From: Mytilus galloprovincialis
Taxonomy: Eukaryota > Mollusca > Bivalvia > Mytilida > Mytilidae
Direction of reading: 5' to 3'
DNA length: 64,000 nucleotides
Assembly (NCBI RefSeq): GCF_965363235.1
Contig: NC_134839.1
Span: forward strand, 98,909,743 to 98,973,742
Numbering within the stretch: the first letter of the stretch is position 1; every line of letters starts with the position of its first letter. The translations under genes were made by a program, and so were the position numbers. A model generated the notes under the pieces. The model had not been told where the DNA came from. It did not search any database and saw only the letters and a program-made list of their open reading frames with translations. This document shows positions 45,450-55,124 of this stretch, piece by piece.

Positions 45450-45720
45450 TAAAAAAGAAGATGTGTTTTTATGATTGCCAATGAGACAACTCTCCACAAG
45501 ACACCAAATGAAACAGAAATTAACAACTAAAGGTCGCTGTATGGCCTTCAACAATGAGTTAAACCCATACCGCATAGTCAGCTATAAAAGGCCCCAAAAT
45601 GACAAATGTAAAATAATTCAAACGAGAAAACAAGCAGCCTGTTTTATGTTAAAAATGAACGAAAAACAAATATGTAACACATCAACATACAACAACCACT
45701 GATTTACACATCAAAACAGA
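45450..45720 (+). repeat. Dispersed repeat family A
   Basis: Forward copy starting 'AAAAAGAAGATGTG' and ending in 'ACAACCACTGATTTACA'. Lies just outside the right PGRP arm. Confidence 0.8.
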
Positions 45721-45724
45721 TTTA

Positions 45725-46830
45725 GTATAAAGACCTCAAATACAGTCAGACAAAAACATGACCTTGTGCAATATCAAATTATAAGTATTGACATTGTGTA
45801 TAACATGTATAACACGTGTTTACATCTGTGTAGGAATACATATGTAGCTATGTTTGAAATTATTTTACTTCCTAACCTGGAAGAGATTTTATAACGATAT
45901 TAGTAAATTGATAACGGAAAGTTAGAACTATTTTTAGTAACCAAACAAGCTAGATGATACAAAACGATAAATAAAGTTTTCATATAATACATGTTTATTT
46001 CATGATTAAACATGATATATTATGATTTAGCTTAGATGTAGTGTAATATAATAATGATTACTAGAGAGTAACCCTGAGTTTCTGTTAAAAAAAACCACAA
46101 AGTCCCTAATCTTTCCGTTTTTAATTTTACTCGGAGTTTAGTATTTTAGTTATTTTACTCTTTACTATAATACTGGATAGTTATCAGCGTGCAATATATT
46201 GTATAATAAAAAAATAATGAAAATTAACAATATTAGAATATTCAAAGATCTTAATACAGTGTTTAAATATGTGTTACCTTGCAGAGAAAGTTTCTTCGAA
46301 AGATAAGTTTTAATGAGTTTTATCTATCGTGTGTATTAACAACATAACCGAAAAAACAAACATGTAAGTCATGTTTGGAATAAGTTTTCAAATCTTTTAA
46401 ACCAAATCTTTTATTATTCGCTACGCTCAAAGAGATCTGAGGTCTAGTGTTGCATAACTGTTTCTAGCGGACTCTGCAGACATATCAGATATTAAGACTT
46501 TTGTGGTATGTTTTTTTTTTAAATTTGGTTAAATTGGATTTCGAGTCATTTCAATTGCCTGCTATAGTGATCTACATAATCCATATTTCAGAATACCACC
46601 GGAAGCCAACAATGCGTTTTCGGTGGCATTTTCGACCAGAAAATTATTTAACTGCAACTCAGTTAGTCTGTTCTACAGATCATAACAGTTCTCGGAAAGA
46701 ATGCAAAATGCTCCTTAAAATTCTTTTTCAAAGAATAATATGGCGTTACAATGTCATCGAATGCCTTCAAACATTAAGAGAAAAACAAAACTTAAACTTC
46801 CGAAATCTTAAAGAAATTGTTGTACGCTAA
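45725..46830. other. Spacer, mostly featureless
   Basis: Contains a family C-like scrap at 46090-46150 ('CTAATCTTTCCGTTTTTAAT'). The 109-codon plus-strand frame at 46501-46830 has no recognisable domain and no splice context, so I did not call it. Confidence 0.35.
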
Positions 46831-47560
46831 AAATGCCGAACAAACTATAAAGGACCCAAAATTACTAGTGTAAGACCATTCAAACGGGAAAACCAACCTT
46901 TGCAGTTTAGCATTAAAATGACATACTTTTCTTGTACTGCTTACAACGTGTTACACCTCAATATGAATTAAAAAGACAACATCGAGTTCTTATACAATAT
47001 TTATATATTGCAAACATGTAACCAACATTTCACATCGAGCAACAACCTTAAAACTGACCAAAATACATTAACTCTGTCTTTATCTTTGAATGTTAAACAT
47101 GTTAGAATAACCAGAAACTTTAAGTGTTCTTCAGTGGCGACTTTACGACCATAGATAAATAGCACTAATTAATTGCGACAGTTCTATAGAGTTCATTTCG
47201 TCTTTGTTTTTTTATACTTACCACTGATCTGGTGAGTCATACCCTTTACTGATTTTTAACAGTTTGTTCTAATTTGCGTTCATACTCTACTAGTTGCTTG
47301 AAGTCAGTAGTTGTCGTTGGTTGTTCTTTGTCTTATTTTTTTTCTGTTTATAGTTATAGTATGAAAAAGGGCCTATTTGTTTTCTACTTCTCAATTGTCT
47401 TACATTTTGCAATCACGGTACCTTTGAAATTTACTAGACAAATATATGAATTGCTGCTTTTTATGGTTGAAAGCCGTACGGTTAGTAGGGGTTTGGTATC
47501 ATACCATCATACAATATATGAGAAAAATATAACCATTATCATGCCAACAACTAATTTTAG
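46831..47560. repeat. Diverged family A-related fragments
   Basis: 46840-46900 ('ACTATAAAGGACCCAAAATT', 'CATTCAAACGGGAAAACCAA') is a forward fragment of the variant subfamily also seen at 62.16-62.35 kb. 47225-47550 is a degraded reverse fragment ('GTCAGTAGTTGTCGTTGGTT', 'TTGAAAGCCGTACGG'). Confidence 0.5.
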
Positions 47561-48205
47561 TATGTATACCTATAAAAACTCACAAGATACGTGTTTTGCC
47601 AACAGGAGACTAGTTCATGGAGCTGAATGGCTAAATCAAAGTTACAAAGTTAAAGAGCATTCATATCCAAAAGTTCCCAAAGGTATAAAAGACTTATTTC
47701 AAACAGGATATCATATCCTCATTTTTATGCCCGCGTCACACTGTCCCGATTTTTATATACGATGGACACCCGAATGCGAAAATTTTAAGTTCGTACGAAG
47801 TTGGTCCCGATCTCGTTAAAATACCAAAAAAGTGACCGAAGCAAGTACGATGAATAACGGAGTCTATACGATGGTGCCGCAATTATATACGATAGCAAAA
47901 GATGGACATACGAAGGTTAACCAAAGACGGGTATTTAAGCTTCATATCTCAGCCGAAGCCTACACGATGGATCGCAAAGGCTACACGATGGATTACGAAG
48001 GCTACACGATGGATTACGATGATGGTGCGATGGCCATACGATGTATAAAAGAAGTCGTGTACAGCTTACGATGCATTTAAATTATGTGGTGTACAGCTTA
48101 CGATGCATTTAAATTATATGCCGAAGGCATCACGCGTTTTAAATTGTTTGATCAATACTGAATATATATTATATTGTACATTTAATTTCTGGTTTAATCA
48201 TAAGA

Positions 48206-49103
48206 CAGAAGACCGTGGCACAGGCACTTGTGTCAGAAAAAAAATTCCTATATACCTTATTATAACACAAGGTACTTAACTTTCATTTTAGAAAAATGTC
48301 AGGTGGTGACGAAGTTCCATGATATGCCGCTTTATAGGCTGTCAACCCCGCTAAAACTTGTTATATCGTAAATCTTAATTGATTTATCTTTACAATGGTG
48401 TATAACATGCCTACATTTGTTGTCGGAATCATCCGTAGCAATCCTACCAAAGTAAGTCAATCGTAATAATTTTGCAAACCGCTGAAGAATTGGCAATAAA
48501 CGCGTCACATCTCCTTGTATATCTCGGTTTCCGATTGGTCAATTCTATGGGAAAGTCTAAATGATTCTCGGAGTTATCTGATCTTGTTTCATTTCATACG
48601 TAAAGTCAAGAGAGAGTCTGCAAGACATTGACGTCATGGGAAAATTTGTAACTTATTAGACATACCACAAACAACACTTGTTAGATTTTTTTCACGGTAT
48701 ATTATACAATTTTACTAACTGTATGATAAGTTCTATTCATACGAAAACTAAGTTTTTTTTTTAAAACAATTTCAAAACAAATCATTTACTGCGGACGTGT
48801 ATTGCCAATTCTTCAGCGGTTTGCAAAATTATTACGATTGACATACTTTGGTAGGATTGCTACGGATGATTCCGACAACAAATATAGGCATGTTATACAC
48901 CATTGTAAAGATAAATCAATTTAGATTTACGATATAACAAGTTTTAGCGGGGTTGACAGCCTATAAAGCGGCATATAACGGAACTTCGTCACCACCTGAC
49001 ATTTTTCTAAAATGCAAGTTAAGTACCTTGCATGTGTTATAATAAGGTATATAGGAAACTTTTTTTCTGAGACAAGTGCCTGTGGACCGTGGGCTTCAAA
49101 AGA
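48206..49103. mobile_element. Long inverted repeat with about 300-bp arms
   Basis: Left arm about 48206-48500 and right arm about 48797-49103 are inverted copies of each other with a unique centre of about 290 bp. Paired blocks include 'GCAATCCTACCAAAGTA', 'CGGAATCATCCGTAGCAATC', 'GGTGTATAACATGCCTA' and 'ATGTCAGGTGGTGACGAAGT'. If transcribed it would form a long hairpin. It is nested in the TIR transposon and has no coding frame. Confidence 0.8.
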
Positions 49104-49557
49104 TTTTAACCACATTTGGTATATTGTTCCTCCTTGTAATGATCTGACATTTTTTACGTTCAAGGCCAAAGGTCAAGGTCATGCAGATGAACTTGTTTTT
49201 TTCTCTTTGAAATAGTATGATACACAGTTAATGGTTGCTCATTTTTTTACCTGCTGGTTCTAAAGACAATATTTAAGGTATTTCCAGTTACTGAATGTTT
49301 TGGTTGGTTTCTAAAAAATAGTTTATGTATCAAATATGCATATTCAATTTACCATTTTCTGCATGTGTCATATACAAATATAGTGTCCATATTTGTCCCA
49401 AATATGTTACATACGAGGGAATGCCACGCTCGGCATTGGCTTGTTTGAACTGTAAAATGTGTGCACTAGTCTGAATAATCACCCGTAATTATGCCCATGT
49501 TTACTGATCTATCTTAAATGTTAAGTAATGGGTTCGTTGATCCATTTTATTCAAAAA

Positions 49558-49655
49558 CAGCGTTGTCCTATAGTTGTTAATGTCTGTGTCATTTTGGTCT
49601 TTTGTGGATAGTTGTCTCATTGACAATCATACCACATCTTCTTTTTTATATCTTT
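49558..49655 (-). repeat. Dispersed repeat family A, end fragment
   Basis: Only the last 100 bp: 'AATGTCTGTGTCATTTTGGT' through 'CATACCACATCTTCTTTTTT'. Nested in the 47.7-50.6 kb transposon. Confidence 0.75.
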
Positions 49656-50615
49656 CCAGGAGAATATCATAATAATATAGACAAAAGGAAGGATGTGGGA
49701 AAAGCAACAAATGCGGCAAAATATGACATATAGAAAACAAAATGGTTTTGGAGTAAACATTCGTGTGACAACAACTAAGACGATACATAAAAAAAAATAG
49801 AATAATGAAGAAAAAGTTGGTTTCCCTATATACGTGTACATGCAGTGTTGGTGTACGAGGCGCGTTTATGATTTTCATTATGTTACTTGATATGGAAAAT
49901 TGACAATAATATTTTACTTGTAAAAGTAAATCCTCAGCCTGTAATAGCTGCTCTACTTGTTCCATTTGAATTAATAGAAACAACGCTGTCGCCTTTATTG
50001 CTCTCATAGAATCATATGATATGAGCTCCATGTTTTGTGAACGTCTTTCTTAACTGTCGTATTAGACTGACCAGTGCATATCGCGCATGGCACTTTAAAT
50101 GTATTTTAGCGCGAAAATTAACTTACATTTAGCTGGATTTATTGCCGTCATAGTTCCATCTTGTCGCCTTCGTACTTTTATTCGATGGCAACACGACGGG
50201 ATTACGAGGTCGTCACGAAGTCGTGTTGCCATCGTAAGACCTTCGGATAGCTTCGTGATTCATTCGTGTAGACATCGTAATGTCAAAACTGCCCGATGGA
50301 AGCGATGGAAACACGAATGCAATACGATGTTCAAAGATGCATTCCCGGTGCCATTACGATGGTGAGGATGGTGATACGAACTCAATACGAACCCTCAACA
50401 TCCGACGCACCTTCGGGATTTTTTAACATGTTAAAAATTTTAGAGCCCTTCCCGAAGTTGTCCCCGAAGGCTAGAAAAAGTTTCCGATGGTTCTACGATG
50501 GTTAAAGATGGCACTACGAATAGCCCGATCTAGATACGATCAGTCCCGATTTTGAAAATTTCCATAATCGTGTTGCCATCGGCGTAAAAATCGGGACAGT
50601 GTGACGCAGGCATTA

Positions 50616-51095
50616 CGGAGATGTTGTTTACTGAACCTGCAAATTAAGAAACGATCCGGGTTAACTTATTGATCCTTTAATAAAACTTAATCTAAAAGTT
50701 TACCGGTTCAACACTGTAATTTTTGAAAATTGTTTTTATTGGTATTAATATTGATTTTGTTATCAGTAAATTAAAAAGCAAACTAAATATTATTGTTATA
50801 TAAATATGCACATGCATAGCCCTACAATCTGTCGATACTTCTGTCTTGACATTGCACAAGGTCGTGATTTTTCTGACTGTTTATGACGTCCCTGCACTAA
50901 ATTCATTGGAAGTTGGATTTTAACTGATTGATAATTTAGTCTAAGATGTACGATTGTTTTATTAGTTTTTATTGGCTTTGAACTAGCTTTCAGTAACAGC
51001 GAGTTTTCTTAAATCTGTACTTTGCATTTTGTTGTTGTTGAAATCTAAAAGCACCCGGTCACATTAGATGTTAGATGTACATTGTACTTCTACTT
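50616..51095. other. Spacer, nothing recognised
   Basis: AT-rich intergenic DNA. No feature. Confidence 0.4.
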
Positions 51096-51099
51096 GTGT

Positions 51100-51525
51100 A
51101 TATAAGAGGGACGAAAGATACCAGAGGGACAGTCGAACTCATAAATCGAAAATAAACTGACAACGCCATGGCTAAAAATGAAAAGCACAAACAGACAAAC
51201 AATAGTACACATGACACAACATAGAAAACTAAAGTATAAACAACACAAACCCCACCAAAAACTAGGGGTGATCTCAGGTGCTCCGGAAGGGTAAGCAGAT
51301 CCTGCTCCACATGTGGCACCCGTCGTGTTATTTATGAGATAACAAATCCGGTAAATAGTCTAATTCGGTAGGTCACATTTATGAAAGGGAAGGGGATTGT
51401 AGTTACGACGTAAGATACATATCCGATATCTTTTGGGAAACGGTTATTCAATAACGTTCAACAAACTCGTGATGGCGTCCGAAAAATTTACGAAGAGATG
51501 ATTTCAACTTCACCATTTGGAACTC
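51100..51525 (-). mobile_element. Penelope-like 3' fragment (PLE-1)
   Basis: Reverse tail ('AAGAGGGACGAAAGATACCA', 'CAACGCCATGGCTAAAAATG', 'CAGATCCTGCTCCACATGTG') followed by the complement of the RT C-terminal region to 'TTCACCATTTGGAACTCTTA'. Among the better preserved tails in the window. Confidence 0.75.
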
Positions 51526-51529
51526 TTAA

Positions 51530-52990
51530 TTTATTTCTACTTGTGTATATCTGATGAGGTTAACCTTTTTCAACTGATTCTCATAGTCTGTTCTTATGTT
51601 GTACTGTTACATCGCTGCTCCAGGTAAGGGAAGGGTTGGGCGCCCGCTAATAGTCCAGTCAAATTAAGATTTAACCTTAAACTAATTGCAACAGAAAATG
51701 TTTTAGTTCTAATCTATAGCATAATGCCCTTAAAATACACAAAAGAAAGTCCCATAAAATATAGCTTGAGGAAAACTCAAAATCAGCATTTTTAATTTCC
51801 TATTGAAATTAACACTGGAAGGGGAGATAACTCCGCAAAAATGAGTCTTTTTTTTTTTTGTCAGTTTTTGGTTGATTTTCTTGAAATTTATGTAAAGTAT
51901 GATAGTTTGATGGGGTTATAAGTTTGCATTTGACTAAATTATATAATCTTCTGCTCATGAAATGTACAAAATCAGTGTTATGGGTAGTTTTATTTTTTTT
52001 GGTGCATTTTTCATTTAAGAAATTGAAAATTTGAAGCTTTGTGACCATTTTGAAAAAAAAATGTGAAAATTTGGTATTGTTTCTGACTGTATATTATATT
52101 TTTTCAGCATCCTACTTATTTTAAGAAACTTTAAACCACAAAAAGAATACTTACTTAATTATTTTTATTAAATCTGAGATTCTTTACCTTGTCATGTTGA
52201 AAAATTCAATAAATGGTTAACTAATGAATTACGAAATCTAGATTATAACTTGATAAAAGATATGAAAACACCTTTAGGGTTGTTTGTTATACTCTAAAGA
52301 CCGCTAAAAAATCAAGAATAAATACATTCTGATGAATAGAAGCGGTGAAGTTATAATTTTGTATCAATTTTTATTGACATTTCTGCCTTTTTGTAAGAGT
52401 TATCTCCCTTTTCAATGCAAATCTCCAGTGGAATTTTAAATGGTGATTTTTTTTAGTCTTCCTCAAGCAAGATTTTTTGGGATTTTTTTCTGTGTATATT
52501 TGGGGTATAATGATAAAGATTAAAACTTAAAAATCTTCTGTTGCAATTACTTTCAGGTTAGGGTCAAATTTAAGATGGATTGACTGGACTATAACATGTT
52601 TAACCCCGCCATATTCTATATGTATCCGTCCCAAGTCAGTAGCCTTTAATTTGGGGGTTGTTCTTTGTTTCCGTTGATAGTGTGCGTTGTTTGTTTATTG
52701 TTTTGTACAGTTCTTATAGTGTTCTTTTCACTTCACCACTATTCCAGGATTAGGGGAACGGATTGGTTTTCGTTCATTATTTTGTACATAAATTATTCCG
52801 TTATGTATCTCGTTTGAATTGTGCTAAAGATTTTATTTCGGGGCCTTTTATAGCTGACTGTGCGGTATGGGGTTTGTTCATAGTTGAAGACCATACGGTG
52901 AGCTAAAGTTGTCAGTTTCTGCATTATTTGGTCTCATGTAATGAATAGTTGTCTCATTGGCAATAACACCACATCTTCTTTTTTATATTT
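51530..52990 (-). repeat. Dispersed repeat family A, split by a transposon
   Basis: The copy runs 51530-51650, is interrupted by the element at 51651-52591, and resumes 52592-52990 to 'CACCACATCTTCTTTTTTAT'. Joining the two parts across the insertion restores the usual GCTAACATGTTTAA order. Confidence 0.85.
51651..52591. mobile_element. 941-bp TIR transposon inserted in a family A copy, TAA duplication
   Basis: Ends are TAGTCCAGTCAA and its reverse complement TTGACTGGACTA. Beyond a short gap the arms match again at ATTGCAACAGAA. Flanks are TAA on both sides (51648-51650, 52592-52594), and the uninterrupted family A reads GCTAACATG with one TAA. A 3-bp TAA duplication fits PIF/Harbinger-like elements. 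The inside is T-rich with no transposase frame. Confidence 0.85.
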
Positions 52991-53079
52991 GAACTAGATG
53001 CTTTGTGTTTATTGCTTTTGTGCCTCATACCGATTGAATGAGCTTAGCCAGTTGCATCTGATTTTTACAATTTGTTCTT

Positions 53080-53340
53080 GTGTTGTGAAGTTAATCACTG
53101 CTCAAGGTTTGAGGAAGGTTCGAGCGCTCACACACAAAATTCATGTTGATCCAAGTCACAATCTTTATCTCGTTTGAATTGTTTCACATTTTTTATGTCA
53201 GGACCTTTATAGTACTACACGGTTACTATTTTTCTCTATGTTGAAGGCCATACACCACCTTTATTTGCATGCAAACATCCGCTTCGTTTAAACTTAGGTG
53301 AACAGTTGATTTATTAGCAATAATACTATATCTCCTTATT
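53080..53340 (-). repeat. Degraded family A copy
   Basis: 'TATCTCGTTTGAATTG', 'TGTTGAAGGCCATAC' and 'CTATATCTCCTTATTGATAT' in the expected order but with many changes. Confidence 0.55.
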
Positions 53341-53449
53341 GATATATCAACTAAAAAATACTATTCAGTTAAGCCGGGACATTATATCGTGTTGTTTTCG
53401 CTAGTGTGAGGGATATTCAATATTTCTTAATATATGAATATTTTTTAGG

Positions 53450-54175
53450 GCAGAAGACAGTATCGTTTATCTTATTTAGGTTTCACTCAACTTTATTGTG
53501 GTAAATATCGCGCTCCGGAGAAATGAGCCCTCACTTTCTCGCCTTTTACCTTATGTTTCAATGAATTGAATGAGAAGATTTTTGAACATTGACTAATTAT
53601 TGAATCTAAGATCGACTGCCATGTATATTTTTTTTTATCAGATATGGATGAAACAAGAATTTATTGTAGACGACTGTCCATGCATCCTTCATTGAAAGAA
53701 TATCTAACATTTGGCGAGTAATTTCAAAGAAAAACGGTTTCAAAAGGAACGATATACATCATTTACTGTAACGTTTCCACAAAACTTCGATTAAAGATTG
53801 TCATTTTTGCAGTGTTAAAACCATCACGCTTACAGTTTAAGCTGGTCAAGTAGATTCAGAGGAGGATATCATACAATCTGATTTTGCATTATGTTGCAAT
53901 GAGAAATATGGGAGACTTATAGTTATGTAGCCATGTTTGCCCCATTATCAACATTAAATAAAGATGGTTTTAAGTCAAAATGACGACGGATCAAGAAGTG
54001 ATGATAATATATTTTTACCTCGTATGAAAATTTAGGTCGGTCGAGGTATATCTGAAAACCGATGTTTCTTAACACAAATTTCTTTCTATCTTACTGTTCC
54101 TCCACTTAGTTATAAGGAATAAGGTTTTTTTTTTTAGGTCAAACACAGTATCATTTTTTTCAATTCAGAGTTGAC
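53450..54175. repeat. Diverged segmental repeat, copy 2
   Basis: Partner of 34925-35660. Blocks in common include 'AGACGACTGTCCATGCATCC', 'TGATGATAATAT' and 'CACAGTATC'. Preceded by a family A copy here, but by family C in the other copy. Confidence 0.6.
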
Positions 54176-54179
54176 ATTG

Positions 54180-54430
54180 TTGCGTCAGTCCCAAGTCAAT
54201 AGCTCCTGGCCTTTGTTCATCTTGCATGGTTTTTTTTTTATTTTGGTTCATTTATATGTTTTGGAGTGTTACGTCCATTTTCGATGAACTAGTACACATT
54301 TTTGTGTACGGACCAACTTAGGTCTGTCTCTTGATGCGGGATTTTCTCACTGTGATAGCCTTGGGATGTTTTCTGTTTTTTGATTGGATTATAATTGTCT
54401 CTTTGACATATGCCTAGTTTCCAATTTGTT
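54180..54430 (+). repeat. Repeat family F fragment
   Basis: 'GTACGGACCAACTTAGGTCT' and 'TAATTGTCTCTTTGACATAT'. A reverse relative ('GGGGAATGTGTCAAAGAGAC') sits at 63818-63880. Confidence 0.5.
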
Positions 54431-55124
54431 TCCAAATTTACACATCAAATTTACAAAATAATCAAAAACTAAAATAAAATTTAACATACAATAGAAAAAA
54501 GGAAGTGGGTTTTTGAAAAAGACAAATCCACAAGTGGAAATTGAACACATATTGTATTGCTTTTATAAATAAATAAGTCATTTTGAAAACATAACTATCA
54601 CTTGATTATGCACCTTGATTCATAGCAAAACGTTATAGCAAAACAATATCACTAAAAGTGTAGATGATTTTGTTAAAATATAATATGTACATACTTGATG
54701 TTAACATTTTTCTGTATTAAACGTACTTATCATCATATTTTCAGATTGCAATTTTAATAAAAATGAAGTAAACATGTCTGTCATGAAAAAAAAAGAATAG
54801 ACATAGCGCTTTAATTTGTCAACCTAAAAACAATCCCCCAAAAAATAGCATCTTAAAAGTAACCACATCAAATACTCAAAATAGTATTAAATTCTATAAT
54901 AACATCGGATTATTTTAAATATTCTTTAACAGTTTCATTGCGGAGATAAATATGCCATTTATTCATGTTTTTGTACAGAATTCCAGTTACTCGACACTTC
55001 ATTTTTATACTTGTGTAACGATTTTTGAACAATCAAGTTTAAACATCTAAAAAATACACACAATCAACACTTAATACTCATCTTAACACTTCAAATGTAT
55101 TAATTGTTTAACGTTTATACGCAT
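54431..55124 (-). other. Probable 3'UTR of the adenylyl cyclase gene
   Basis: AT-rich sequence downstream of the stop codon. A minus-strand AATAAA lies at 54958-54963, about 165 nt past the stop. Further AT-rich candidates exist, so the true cleavage site is uncertain. Confidence 0.4.

Larger units (their letters stand above)
47728..50612. mobile_element. 2.9-kb TIR transposon with TTA target duplication, non-autonomous
   Basis: Left end TGCCCGCGTCACACTGTCCC and right end the reverse complement of TGCCTGCGTCACACTGTCCC (one mismatch), continuing into CGATTTTTA. The element is flanked by TTA on both sides (47725-47727 and 50613-50615), which suits PIF/Harbinger-type insertion (TWA duplications). 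The subterminal parts are rich in ACGATGG/CCATCGT motifs, including a 21-bp tandem (GGCTACACGATGGATTACGA) at 47965-48020 and a 33-bp duplication at 48056-48118. No transposase. An inner palindrome (48206-49103) and a family A end (49558-49655) are nested in it. Confidence 0.75.

Noticed and set aside
46501-46830. 109-codon open frame on the plus strand
   Set aside because: No recognised domain, AT-driven composition and no supporting neighbours.
47274-47819. 181-codon open frame on the plus strand
   Set aside because: It spans a degraded family A fragment and runs into the left TIR of the 47.7-50.6 kb transposon. The C-terminal residues are translated TIR and ACGATGG repeats, with no domain or splice context.
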